In this document: positions 35,692-43,293 of the stretch, piece by piece | Numbering within the stretch: the stretch's first letter is position 1 | Layout: every line of letters starts with the position of its first letter | Origin: Ignavibacteriales bacterium | GTDB lineage: Bacteria; Bacteroidota; Ignavibacteria; Ignavibacteriales; Ignavibacteriaceae | Length of the DNA stretch: 64,000 nucleotides | Assembly: GCA_003538625.1 (NCBI GenBank) | Contig: DPRR01000006.1 | Location: 434,001 to 498,000 of the forward strand | Direction: 5' to 3' | The notes under the pieces: model-generated | What the model was told of the DNA's origin: nothing | What the model saw: only the letters and a program-made list of their open reading frames with translations | Database searches by the model: none | Made by a program: the position numbers and the translations under genes

Positions 35692-36149
35692 TGGATCAGG
35701 AATTAAGAGAGCTTTATCAGCAAGTAATACTAGATCATAATAAATCACCAAGAAATTTTAGATTGATTGATCATCCAACAAATCATGCTGAAGGTTATAA
35801 TCCTTTATGCGGAGATAATATTACCGTTTTCCTTAACATTATTGATAAAGGAATAATTGAAGATATTTCTTTTCAAGGTAGCGGTTGTGCAATTTCAAAA
35901 GCTTCTGCTTCGTTGATGACATCACTACTAAAGGGTAAATCAGTTGAAGAGGCAGAAAAGATTTTTAATAAGTTTCACGAGTTAGTAACTGATAAGCTTG
36001 GTGATAATCCTGATATTGATGAACTTGGTAAACTTGCTGTGTTTGGAGGAGTAAGAGAATTTCCTGCACGAGTAAAATGTGCGTCGCTTGCATGGCATAC
36101 AATGATTAGTGCTTTGCATAATAAGAATGAAAAAGTTGTAACGGAATAA
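35691..36149 (+). CDS. sufU: SufU, sulfur-transfer/scaffold protein
   Basis: 152-residue NifU-N/IscU-fold protein of the SufU type. Zinc or cluster ligands are Cys40 and Asp42 in NPLCGDNITV, Cys66 in GSGCAISKAS and Cys about 127 in RVKCASLAWHT. The SufU-specific insertion between the second and third Cys (GNPDIDELGKLAVF) is present, which sets it apart from IscU. SufU hands sulfur from SufS. The ATG overlaps the sufS stop. Confidence 0.93.
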   Translation: MDQELRELYQQVILDHNKSPRNFRLIDHPTNHAEGYNPLCGDNITVFLNIIDKGIIEDISFQGSGCAISKASASLMTSLLKGKSVEEAEKIFNKFHELVTDKLGDNPDIDELGKLAVFGGVREFPARVKCASLAWHTMISALHNKNEKVVTE

Positions 36150-36160
36150 ATACTAGTAAT

Positions 36161-36240
36161 GTCATTGCGAGGGACGATAGTCCCGAAGCAATCTCCATAA
36201 AATTATAGATTGCTTCGCTCGAAGACTCGCTCGCAATGAC
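36161..36240. repeat. GTCATTGCGA palindromic repeat between sufU and sufT
   Basis: Arms GTCATTGCGA (36161-36170) and TCGCAATGAC (36231-36240) are exact complements; inside is a second dyad (GAAGCAATCT and AGATTGCTTC). A lone right half with one change lies at 41667-41700. Confidence 0.88.
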
Positions 36241-36255
36241 GTTTGGAAATAGAAT

Positions 36256-36576
36256 ATGACACAAATAACAAAACAAGAACTAGAAGAAAAAATAATTCAA
36301 ACACTTAAAGGTTGTTACGATCCTGAAATTCCTGTGGACATTTTTGAGTTGGGTTTGATTTATGAAATTGCAATCGATGATGATTACAATGTAAAAATAA
36401 AAATGACCCTAACTTCGCCAATGTGCCCGGTTGCAGGATCTTTGCCTCCGGAAGTTGAAGGAAAAGTTAAAGCAATTCCGGAAGTAAAAGATGCAAAGAT
36501 TGAATTGGTTTGGAATCCACCATGGGATAAAGATATGATGTCTGAAGTTGCAAAATTGGAATTAGGGTTTTTGTGA
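36256..36576 (+). CDS. sufT: SufT/MIP18-family Fe-S maturation protein
   Basis: 106-residue DUF59 (MIP18) protein: DPEIPVDIFELGLIY (about 22-36), LTSPMCPVAGSLP with the conserved Cys, and VWNPPWDKDMMSEVAKLELG. Proteins of this family help deliver Fe-S clusters to target enzymes and often sit at the end of suf operons. It is flanked on both sides by palindromic repeats. Gene-symbol use follows the operon context. Confidence 0.9.
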   Translation: MTQITKQELEEKIIQTLKGCYDPEIPVDIFELGLIYEIAIDDDYNVKIKMTLTSPMCPVAGSLPPEVEGKVKAIPEVKDAKIELVWNPPWDKDMMSEVAKLELGFL

Positions 36577-36585
36577 AAATTATTC

Positions 36586-36691
36586 GTCATTTCGAGTGAG
36601 CCTGCCTGTCAGCAGACAGGTCTTCGAGCGAGAAATCTGTACCAAAACTATAATAAGATTTCTCACCGACTAAAGTCGGATTCGAAATGAC
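36586..36691. repeat. GTCATTTCGA palindromic repeat between sufT and brx
   Basis: Outer arms GTCATTTCGA (36586-36595) and TCGAAATGAC (36682-36691) are exact complements. Inner parts include CCTGCCTGTCAGCAGACAGG, a second dyad, and CCGACTAAAGTCGG, a third. The whole could fold into one branched structure. Confidence 0.88.
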
Positions 36692-36744
36692 AAATTAGAG
36701 TTTATAGATTTAACTAAGTAATTAAAAATAAAAAGGAGTAAAAA

Positions 36745-37281
36745 ATGTTCAATGTACTTTCACGTCCACCAATGTACGATCAAGATGCGGTTCAGCCAAT
36801 GCGCGATGAATTAATCGCGGTTGGCTTTGAAGAATTATTAACCGCTGAAGCCGTTGATTCTGCAATTCAAAATAATGATGACAAAACCGTTTTAGTATTT
36901 ATAAATTCTGTTTGCGGATGCGCTGCAGGAAGTGCTAGACCGGGAGTTTCACTTGCATTACAGAACGATATAATTCCTGATAAACTTTATACAGGATTTG
37001 CAGGACAGGAAAGAGATGCTGTTGATCGAATCAGACAACATATAAAAGGTTTTCCGCCTTCATCACCAAGTATTGCATTATTTAAAAATGGTGTGTTGAT
37101 TCACTTTGTACCAAGATTAGATATTGAGGGTTATTCTGCTGAACAGATCGCAGCTAATTTAAAAAATACTTTTAATGAAATTTGTTCTGCGAAAGGTCCG
37201 TCAATAACCCCAGAACAATTTGCAGAAGTTCAGTATGCAAAACAATGTGGATCAAAAATTCCTTTATTTAAAGGAAATTAG
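36745..37281 (+). CDS. BrxA/BrxB-family bacilliredoxin with C-terminal extension
   Basis: 178-residue thioredoxin-fold protein. The catalytic CxC is Cys57-Gly-Cys59 in NSVCGCAAGSARPG, and HIKGFPPSSPSIALF carries the cis-Pro region. Bacilliredoxins remove bacillithiol (or a related thiol) from proteins. Length exceeds the Bacillus proteins by about 30 residues; the extra tail ends in KQCGSKIPLFKGN with another Cys168. AAGGAG lies seven bases before the ATG. Its place between sufT and the Rrf2 gene suggests a link between thiol repair and Fe-S assembly, as inference. Confidence 0.88.
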   Translation: MFNVLSRPPMYDQDAVQPMRDELIAVGFEELLTAEAVDSAIQNNDDKTVLVFINSVCGCAAGSARPGVSLALQNDIIPDKLYTGFAGQERDAVDRIRQHIKGFPPSSPSIALFKNGVLIHFVPRLDIEGYSAEQIAANLKNTFNEICSAKGPSITPEQFAEVQYAKQCGSKIPLFKGN

Positions 37282-37287
37282 TATTAC

Positions 37288-37439
37288 GTCATGCTGAACT
37301 CGTTTCAGCATCTCTCTATAATAAAAAAGACCCTTAAACAGGTTCAGGGTGACAGAAACAGATGTCACTCTGAGCCTGTCGAAGAGTGACGGTCGATAAA
37401 TAAAACAGATTGCTTCATCCCTGTCGGGAATCGCAATGA
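37288..37439. repeat. cluster of palindromic repeats between brx and rrf2
   Basis: GTCATGCTGAAC...GTTCAGGGTGAC (37288-37353) and GTCACTCTGAGCCTGTCGAAGAGTGAC-type dyad (37364-37390) are followed by a TTGCTTCATCCC...GGGAATCGCAATG segment (37411-37439) that matches the GTCATTGCGA family only loosely. The entire gap is repeat. Confidence 0.8.
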
Positions 37440-37456
37440 TTTTATGAAAAAAGAAA

Positions 37457-37948
37457 ATGAAATTTAGTACACAAGAAGAATACGGATTAAGACTTTTACT
37501 TAGAATCGGGAAAAGTGATTCCGATAAAGGAATGACTATTCCCGAACTAAGTGAACAGGAAAAACTTTCTGAAGCAAATGTTGGAAAGATTTTACGAGCA
37601 ATGCGTCTTGCTGGATTTATTGAAAGCTCGCGCGGACAATCCGGTGGTTATAAACTTGCTCGTGTTGCTAATGAAATTCTTGTTGGTGATGTATTAACTG
37701 CCCTTGGCGGAAAACTTTATGAATCGGGATTTTGTGATTTACATGCAGGAGTTAACAACATCTGCACAAACTCAATAGATTGTTCAATTCGCTCACTATG
37801 GAAAACAGTACAAACAATGCTTGATGGTTTATTAAGTAAAATTACTTTGCAGGATTTGCTAGGAAACGAACAGCAAGTGGAGTTGTTTGTTACAAATATT
37901 ACTGAGGAGTTGGAAAATTTTTCTAATCTTGCAATTCATAAAAAGTAG
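37457..37948 (+). CDS. Rrf2-family regulator, Fe-S type
   Basis: 163-residue winged-helix protein. N-terminal helix-turn-helix: LRLLLRIGKSDSDKGMTIPE, then LSEANVGKILRAMRLAGFIE and the wing SRGQSGGYKLAR. Three cysteines Cys93, Cys103, Cys109 (FCDLHAGVNNIC then DCSIRSLW) match the cluster ligands of IscR/SufR-type members. It should sense Fe-S status and control the suf genes upstream; the dyad at 30622 is a likely site. Its 3' end overlaps a convergent membrane-protein frame by 26 bases. Confidence 0.9.
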   Translation: MKFSTQEEYGLRLLLRIGKSDSDKGMTIPELSEQEKLSEANVGKILRAMRLAGFIESSRGQSGGYKLARVANEILVGDVLTALGGKLYESGFCDLHAGVNNICTNSIDCSIRSLWKTVQTMLDGLLSKITLQDLLGNEQQVELFVTNITEELENFSNLAIHKK

Positions 37949-38270
37949 AAATCATTAGCATAATCATGCTTACAAGCGTAAATATTAAAAATATATAATT
38001 GACAATAACCTTCCCACTTATAATATCTTTAATCATGATATAAACTAAAATCAAAATAAAGAAAACTGCTACAAAATTTGGTCTGCAAGGTTTTAGAAAG
38101 GCCCGCTTCTTTAAAAAAAGAATTATTAATGTAAATATTAAAATTGTGATTAATATAAAATATACTGAGTCGCTCATACCTTGCGATTTACTGCTTGTTA
38201 ACTTTACAATGTTTACTAAACTAATTCCCCAAAGTAGCATTGTTAAAGTCCTTTTATAGATATCAAACAT
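37923..38270 (-). CDS. hypothetical four-segment membrane protein
   Basis: 115 residues, not recognised. Four hydrophobic segments alternate with short charged loops: about 8-24, 35-52 (VYFILITILIFTLIILFL), 65-83 (NFVAVFFILILVYIMI) and 91-110 (IFLIFTLVSMIMLMIS). The last 26 bases overlap the end of the Rrf2 gene, head to head. The AT-rich codon use fits the region. Could be a real small integral membrane protein; no functional clue from neighbours. Confidence 0.55.
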   Translation of the reverse strand: MFDIYKRTLTMLLWGISLVNIVKLTSSKSQGMSDSVYFILITILIFTLIILFLKKRAFLKPCRPNFVAVFFILILVYIMIKDIISGKVIVNYIFLIFTLVSMIMLMISTFYELQD

Positions 38271-38311
38271 AAAGTTTTCTCGCTAGTCGTGAATTATTAC
38301 TTTAAATGAAT

Positions 38312-38477
38312 CTAATAAACTTTTTTCTTAACCGTAACCTTATCCAGCATTCTCATATTGACTTCAACACCAATTCCAGGTTTGGTTGAAACATCCATTG
38401 TCCCATCTTTATTAACCAGAAATTCCGGTTCAACAATATCTTCTTTGTAGTATCGTTTGCTTTCAGAGTTATCTCCT
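38312..38477 (-). pseudogene. 3' fragment of the enolase-superfamily racemase gene
   Basis: Read on the minus strand, this stretch encodes SKRYYKEDIVEPEFLVNK followed by DGTMDVSTKPGIGVEVNM and RMLDKVTVKKKVY before a stop. The tail of the intact gene (end at 39152) reads SKRYYKEDIVEPEFVVNK and then DGTMDVPTKPGIGVEVNM, about 85-90 % identical. The fragment begins with GGAGATA within three bases of the transposase element's left end and has no start. It is a duplicated, diverged gene tail now cut off by the element. Confidence 0.85.
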
Positions 38478-38483
38478 GACTAC

Positions 38484-39121
38484 CAAGGCTGTCACGAACC
38501 ATTTCGTGACAGAATGCTATTTTATTTCAACTCCAGCATACTCAGTATCAACAAACATGACTGATTGATCACCATTTATATAATTTTGCGCACTGGAATA
38601 TTTAAAATCTTCTGGTCCATTTACCAATCCTGCCTCCACTGGATTATTGTGTATATAATGGAGTTTAGTCCAAAACATCTTTTCATTTCTAATAACTTCG
38701 TCATCAAATCTCTGCATCCAGAATTTTCTTTTATGTTTATTAAAATCTTTTGCTGCTTCCCTAAATATTACACTAAGATTTTTATCTAATTTCTCAATTT
38801 CTTCCATTACATCCCAGGCAGAGTACTTTTTTATATCTCTCATAATATCTGAGATTGTTCCATATTGCCTGTTCACTATTATTATCCAATGAAAGTGTGA
38901 AGGCATAATTACATATGCAAGAATAGTGAAATGATATTTTTTTTGATAGTGAAGAATATTCCTTATCAACAAATCACAATAAGTATCATTTGTGAATACT
39001 CTTGTAAACTCAACAACAGTTGTTGTTACGAAGAAAATGCTTTCATCTGTTAAATTGAATCTTCCTCTTCTACCCATAGATTTCTCCTTAAAATTCAGTC
39101 ACGAAGTGGTTCGTGACTGCC
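38484..39121. mobile_element. REP-associated transposase element with inverted end palindromes
   Basis: The transposase gene is bounded by two near-identical palindromes in inverted orientation: CTGTCACGAA-CCAT-TTCGTGACAG (38489-38512) and CAGTCACGAA-GTGG-TTCGTGACTG (39096-39119). Including flanks the ends match as GGCxGTCACGAACCAxTTCGTGACxGAAT. GTAG (38480-38483, minus strand) lies next to the left palindrome, as in REP sequences. This is the layout of a RAYT gene with its REP pair. Confidence 0.8.
38517..39077 (-). CDS. REP-associated tyrosine transposase (Y1/IS200-like)
   Basis: 186-residue single-strand transposase. The HuH metal motif is His61-Phe-His63 in YVIMPSHFHWIII and the catalytic Tyr85 lies in DIKKYSAWDV. 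The C-terminal LHYIHNNPVEAGLV with DFKYSSAQNYI is the signature of the RAYT branch of the IS200/IS605 family. RAYTs nick at REP palindromes and may spread them. The stop is five bases from the left palindrome and the start 19 bases from the right one. All motifs are intact, so it could be active. Confidence 0.9.
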   Translation of the reverse strand: MGRRGRFNLTDESIFFVTTTVVEFTRVFTNDTYCDLLIRNILHYQKKYHFTILAYVIMPSHFHWIIIVNRQYGTISDIMRDIKKYSAWDVMEEIEKLDKNLSVIFREAAKDFNKHKRKFWMQRFDDEVIRNEKMFWTKLHYIHNNPVEAGLVNGPEDFKYSSAQNYINGDQSVMFVDTEYAGVEIK

Positions 39122-39151
39122 AAGCTAAAAATATCAAGGTATGTCTTGTTT

Positions 39152-40261
39152 CTAAATTTTATATTCTGATTTCTTAACCGTAACCTTCTCCAGCATTTTC
39201 ATATTCACTTCAACACCAATACCCGGTTTAGTTGGGACATCCATTGTTCCATCTTTATTAACAACAAATTCCGGTTCAACAATATCTTCTTTGTAATAAC
39301 GTTTGCTTGCGGAAATATCTCCAGGCAAAGTAAAGTTTGGTAGAGAAGCAAGAGCCACATTTCCAGCGCGTCCAATTCCGCTTTCTAACATTCCGCCGCA
39401 CCAAACAGGAATATTTTTAGATGCGCAGTAATCGTGTATAAGTTTTGATTCTGTAAATCCGCCAACACGACCCGGTTTTATATTTATAACTCTGCAGCTG
39501 TCCAATTCAATTGCAGCACGAGTATCATCAAGCGAGTGAATACTTTCATCAAGACAAATAGGAGTTTTAAGATCTTTCTGAAGTTTTGAGTGATCATAAA
39601 TATCTTCATAACCGAGCGGCTGTTCAATCAATAACAAGTTTAAATCATCCATCTGCTTAAACAAATCGATATGCTTTAATTCATATGCAGAGTTAGCATC
39701 AACCTGAAATAGAATATCTGGAAATTCTTTTCTTACTGCTTTAACAAATTGAATATCATTACCGGGGGCAATTTTAATCTTTATTCTTTGATAACCTTCT
39801 GCAAGATAGCCTTCAATTTTTATTATCAGATCCGGCACAGATGATTGAATACCAATACTTACACCAACATCAATTTTATTTCTTGTTCCGCCCATCATTT
39901 TTGAAAGAGAAATATTTTTTGATTTAGCAAACAAATCCCACAGCGCTGCTTCAAGTCCGGCTTTTGCCATCATATGTCCACGAACTTTTTCATAAGATGC
40001 AATTGCGCTATCGATGCCAGAAATATCCTTACCAAGAATTGATGGAATAAGAAAATCCTGAAGAATATGCCAGGCCGTTGTTACAGTTTCATAAGAGTAA
40101 AAAGGAGTTCCTTCAGCGACACTCTCTCCCCAGCCTGTAAAACCTTCACCATCAACACGAACAATAATATGTTCTTCGTCGTACTCAGTTCCCATTGATG
40201 TTGTGAATGGAGAAACCAATTCCATTTTAATGTGGCGGAGTTCGATCTTTTCTATTTTCAT
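39152..40261 (-). CDS. N-succinylamino-acid racemase / o-succinylbenzoate synthase-like enzyme
   Basis: 369-residue enolase-superfamily enzyme of the NSAAR/OSBS branch. Catalytic KxK Lys161-Lys163 in RIKIKIAPG, metal ligands Asp188 (VDANSAY), Glu213 (IEQPL) and Asp238 (CLDES), and second base Lys262 (NIKPGRVGG) are all present, with WCGGMLESGIGRAGN typical of the branch. These enzymes either make o-succinylbenzoate (menaquinone) or racemise N-succinylamino acids for D- to L-amino-acid conversion. The neighbours are a saccharopine-dehydrogenase-like enzyme and peptidases, not men genes, so amino-acid racemisation is favoured. A broken copy of its 3' end lies across the transposase. Confidence 0.85.
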   Translation of the reverse strand: MKIEKIELRHIKMELVSPFTTSMGTEYDEEHIIVRVDGEGFTGWGESVAEGTPFYSYETVTTAWHILQDFLIPSILGKDISGIDSAIASYEKVRGHMMAKAGLEAALWDLFAKSKNISLSKMMGGTRNKIDVGVSIGIQSSVPDLIIKIEGYLAEGYQRIKIKIAPGNDIQFVKAVRKEFPDILFQVDANSAYELKHIDLFKQMDDLNLLLIEQPLGYEDIYDHSKLQKDLKTPICLDESIHSLDDTRAAIELDSCRVINIKPGRVGGFTESKLIHDYCASKNIPVWCGGMLESGIGRAGNVALASLPNFTLPGDISASKRYYKEDIVEPEFVVNKDGTMDVPTKPGIGVEVNMKMLEKVTVKKSEYKI

Positions 40262-40284
40262 AATAGTTTTCTAATATTTTGTTC

Positions 40285-40357
40285 GTCACACTGAGCCTGT
40301 CGAAGTGTGATTGTGATATTTAATTAACAGTAATCCTTCGAATACTCTCAGGGTGAC
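40285..40357. repeat. GTCACACTGAG palindromic repeat between racemase and dehydrogenase
   Basis: TCACACTGAGCCTGTCGAAGTGTGA (as two half-sites, 40286-40310) forms an inner palindrome; an outer GGGTGAC end at 40351-40357 partners GTCAC at 40285. Same family as 26070 and 32181. Confidence 0.8.
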
Positions 40358-40379
40358 AACAGGTTATAAAATATTTTAT

Positions 40380-41519
40380 CTATTTCAATTCTTCTATTAC
40401 TTGATTATAAATAACTCCACGATCTCTCAAACCATTCAACACAAAATCAACACATTCAGGTTTTTGTCCGATATACTCAGGTGGACAAATTCCTTTTTGA
40501 TCAAACATTCCTTTTGCTAAAAGTCTAACAACAGTGGTAGCAGTATAACCTGTTGTTCTTGCCATAGAATGTGTATTTGTTTTTTCATCGTGTCGATCCA
40601 ACATATTATAGGTGTATCGAATATTCTTCTTATCCTTTTCACCTTCAATAATTATTTTCACAACTGTAAATTCTTTATCACCATCTTTAAGTTCCCACAT
40701 CGGGAATAAAAGTTTTGATGTAAAATCAACAGGTTTAATTTTAATCCCTCCAATTTCAATTTCTTCCTTACTAAAAAATCCAGACTCACGAAGCACAAGC
40801 ATTTTTTCAATATGACCAGGATAGCGAAGAGTTTTTTCTTTCATATTTGGTGCAGTTAAAGTGTCTGCTAATGTTCTTAAACCATCACTGTTAAAAGCTT
40901 CAAGTGTTCCAACTTCATCAAAGTGTAGAAACTCAGGATCAGACAGTGCAGGACGAATAACTAACTTTCCATTTTCAATATATCTTGCCGGACGGGTGTA
41001 TTCTTCAATTACATCAATTGGTGAAAATCCGGCTTTGTATTCATAAGGATATTCGCGCACAACAGGCAAACCGCCTACATAGATTAAAACCGTTTCTGTC
41101 TTGTCTAAAATTGAATCGACATAACCAATTAGAATATTGCTCATTCCAGGGGCAACACCACAATCGACTACAGCAGTTACATTATTTTGCTTTGCATGTT
41201 CATCAAGTTCAAAAGGATTTTCTGGAAAGAAAGCAATATCAACGACATTCTTTTTTGCTTTGATGACTTCTTTAAGTGTATTGAATCCCATAAATCCTGG
41301 AACGGCATTCAGTATAATATCAAAATCCTTAAGCAAGTACTTTAACTGATCAGGATTGGAAAGATCTTGTTGGATTTTTTTGATTGGAAGTTCTGAAGGG
41401 ATTCTATCAAGATTTTTTAAATTGATGTCAGCAACTGTCACATTAAATGATTTATCATTTGCAAGATCTAATGCCATAGGGCGACCGACAAGCCCGCAAC
41501 CTAATACAAGTACATTCAT
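40380..41519 (-). CDS. saccharopine-dehydrogenase-like / L-lysine 6-dehydrogenase-like oxidoreductase
   Basis: 379 residues. Rossmann motif VLVLGCGLVGRPMALDLA at the N terminus, then NVVDIAFFPENPFELDEHA and VVDCGVAPGMSNILIG (the ligand-binding region of the family), with RYPGHIEKMLVL and ARTTGYTATTVVRLL toward the C terminus. These enzymes act on lysine and related diamino acids or on saccharopine. I take the ATG at 41519 with GGAG upstream; a TTG 12 bases earlier overlaps that site. It forms a pair with the racemase-like gene. The real substrate is not known. Confidence 0.83.
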   Translation of the reverse strand: MNVLVLGCGLVGRPMALDLANDKSFNVTVADINLKNLDRIPSELPIKKIQQDLSNPDQLKYLLKDFDIILNAVPGFMGFNTLKEVIKAKKNVVDIAFFPENPFELDEHAKQNNVTAVVDCGVAPGMSNILIGYVDSILDKTETVLIYVGGLPVVREYPYEYKAGFSPIDVIEEYTRPARYIENGKLVIRPALSDPEFLHFDEVGTLEAFNSDGLRTLADTLTAPNMKEKTLRYPGHIEKMLVLRESGFFSKEEIEIGGIKIKPVDFTSKLLFPMWELKDGDKEFTVVKIIIEGEKDKKNIRYTYNMLDRHDEKTNTHSMARTTGYTATTVVRLLAKGMFDQKGICPPEYIGQKPECVDFVLNGLRDRGVIYNQVIEELK

Positions 41520-41666
41520 ATTATTCTCCAAATATTTTATTTTTTACTTACAACAATTCTGTTGGTTATTAATATAGATGAAGAAATTTTATAAACCGCT
41601 AAATCGATTCATAAAATTAACTGAATGATTACTAATATTTTGTTTTAATGAACTCATATTATTTAC

Positions 41667-41700
41667 AGATTGCTTCGCTCGAAGACTCACTCGCAATGAC
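41667..41700. repeat. lone half of the GTCATTGCGA repeat
   Basis: AGATTGCTTCGCTCGAAG followed by ACTCACTCGCAATGAC matches the right half of the repeat at 36161-36240 with a single changed base. The left half is missing, so this copy is a truncated or solo repeat. It lies between the M14 peptidase gene and the dehydrogenase gene. Confidence 0.82.
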
Positions 41701-41709
41701 TTTAATAAA

Positions 41710-43203
41710 TTAGTTAACAAGTCTAAGTATAGGAAAGTTTTCATCCTTTTTAAGAAGGTGTTCAAATTGTTTATAAGTAACTAATCCAAGCTCTGATTTA
41801 GGTTCAAGTGCAATAACGATCATATTATTTCTTAACTGATTTACCGGAATAAAAATGTAATCAGTTTTATACAAATCATTTTTGATTGGATGTACTTCAA
41901 CAGTTGGATTAACAATTATATCCCTCTCAAAATCCATTGAGTCAATTCCACTAATAAAGTATTGTTCTATCTTATCACCATTAGATTTTTTATAATCAGA
42001 ATAAATCAATTCGTGTCTGTCAGCCCAATCAACAATTTCTTGTAAACTTTTTGGGACTAAATATCCTTTTGGTCTTTCAACATCATAAACAGATTTTACA
42101 ATCGGACGATAGTCATTTACTGTTATGACTGTATCTTTATTCGAATAATAAGAAAGCATCGGTAATTCAAGTTTATTTCCATCAGAAAAATGATCTAATT
42201 GGATTGCAACTTTATTTGAAAGTTTACTGCTAACTAATTTTTCTCTTTCAGCTTTTACTAAGTTTTTAATCTCGTCTTTATGATTGTAAGCAAATTCAAG
42301 TAGTCCAAGCATTCCTGTCATTTGGCCTTCTGCTCGATGCTTAATGTTATCAAGAAAAACATCTTTGCCGTTCAGTCCTTCCTGAATAAATGAGAATGTA
42401 TTTTGTATTCCCAAACTCTGTCTTCCATCATTTATATCAAAAGTGCTGTGTCTTATATAATCAATTTCTGGTGGTCCACCGGGACTGTATTCAAAGTATG
42501 AAAAGTTTCTATCTTCCAAATATTTTTCGATATAAGGCAAATAAACTTTTTTCTGCATTGTCCTAATCTCTTCAGCGATATTAATGTTTGTATTAATACC
42601 AAGTTCTTCATCGTTGTTATGTCTGTAACCATAATTTTTATATGTTTCACCATATGGTGCATATTCGTGAACATCCATAGTAACTTCAAAAAGATATTTG
42701 TTAAAAAGTTTATGAAGTCCGATTGTTTCTGGTTCCGTAAGAATTAAATGATTACGATTAAGATCCATACTATTTCCGTTACGTCTCTGATTTTTTTCAG
42801 AACCATCTGGATTCATTTGCGGAACAAGTACAAAATCAACTTTATCAAATAAGTATAGGTTCTCTGGTTTCAATAATTCATTGATTAAAAGAAGTGCACC
42901 TTCTTTTCCTGATTGTTCATTACCATGCTGTTGTGCAAAGATTAATACTTTAACCTTTGAATCATCTTTGCCAAAGCCATCTTTAGAAAAGTAAACAGCA
43001 AATAATTCTCTCCCTTCAATGGATTTAGCAATCACTTCACTTTTAATCAAATCAGATTTTTCATCAACTTCCTTAATATATTGAGCTAGATCAGCATGAG
43101 ATGTGATTTTTTTGTAATCTGATTTTTGCAGTGGAGTAAGAAGATTTTGTGCAAAAGTATTCATTGCTGCAAGAATTAAAACAAAGAAAATTAATTTTGT
43201 CAT
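41710..43203 (-). CDS. exported M14 metallocarboxypeptidase
   Basis: 497 residues. A signal peptide (KLIFFVLILAAMNTFA, then Q) opens the protein. Zinc ligands His93 and Glu96 in FAQQHGNEQSGKEG, MDLNRNH and His in TMDVHEYAPYG are as in M14 zinc carboxypeptidases; RRNGNSMDLNRNH holds the Arg of the substrate carboxylate pocket. A C-terminal part of about 150 residues is not a known domain. It probably trims peptides or peptidoglycan stems outside the cytoplasm. It sits between an exported Ntn hydrolase and the amino-acid enzymes. Confidence 0.85.
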   Translation of the reverse strand: MTKLIFFVLILAAMNTFAQNLLTPLQKSDYKKITSHADLAQYIKEVDEKSDLIKSEVIAKSIEGRELFAVYFSKDGFGKDDSKVKVLIFAQQHGNEQSGKEGALLLINELLKPENLYLFDKVDFVLVPQMNPDGSEKNQRRNGNSMDLNRNHLILTEPETIGLHKLFNKYLFEVTMDVHEYAPYGETYKNYGYRHNNDEELGINTNINIAEEIRTMQKKVYLPYIEKYLEDRNFSYFEYSPGGPPEIDYIRHSTFDINDGRQSLGIQNTFSFIQEGLNGKDVFLDNIKHRAEGQMTGMLGLLEFAYNHKDEIKNLVKAEREKLVSSKLSNKVAIQLDHFSDGNKLELPMLSYYSNKDTVITVNDYRPIVKSVYDVERPKGYLVPKSLQEIVDWADRHELIYSDYKKSNGDKIEQYFISGIDSMDFERDIIVNPTVEVHPIKNDLYKTDYIFIPVNQLRNNMIVIALEPKSELGLVTYKQFEHLLKKDENFPILRLVN

Positions 43204-43293
43204 TTTAATAGTACCATTGATTTTGTTAATAGGTAATCGGGTGCTGATAAATCAGAAAAACGGCTGTCGTTTTAAAACTAATTTGTGTAATCA

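Noticed and set aside
32153..37439. Possible CRISPR-like repeat series
   Set aside because: The repeats are inverted, of several unrelated families, irregularly spaced by whole genes and without spacers of even length; no cas genes.
39152..40261. Assignment as menC of menaquinone synthesis
   Set aside because: Sequence alone does not separate the OSBS and racemase activities, and there are no men genes near; kept as a joint call.
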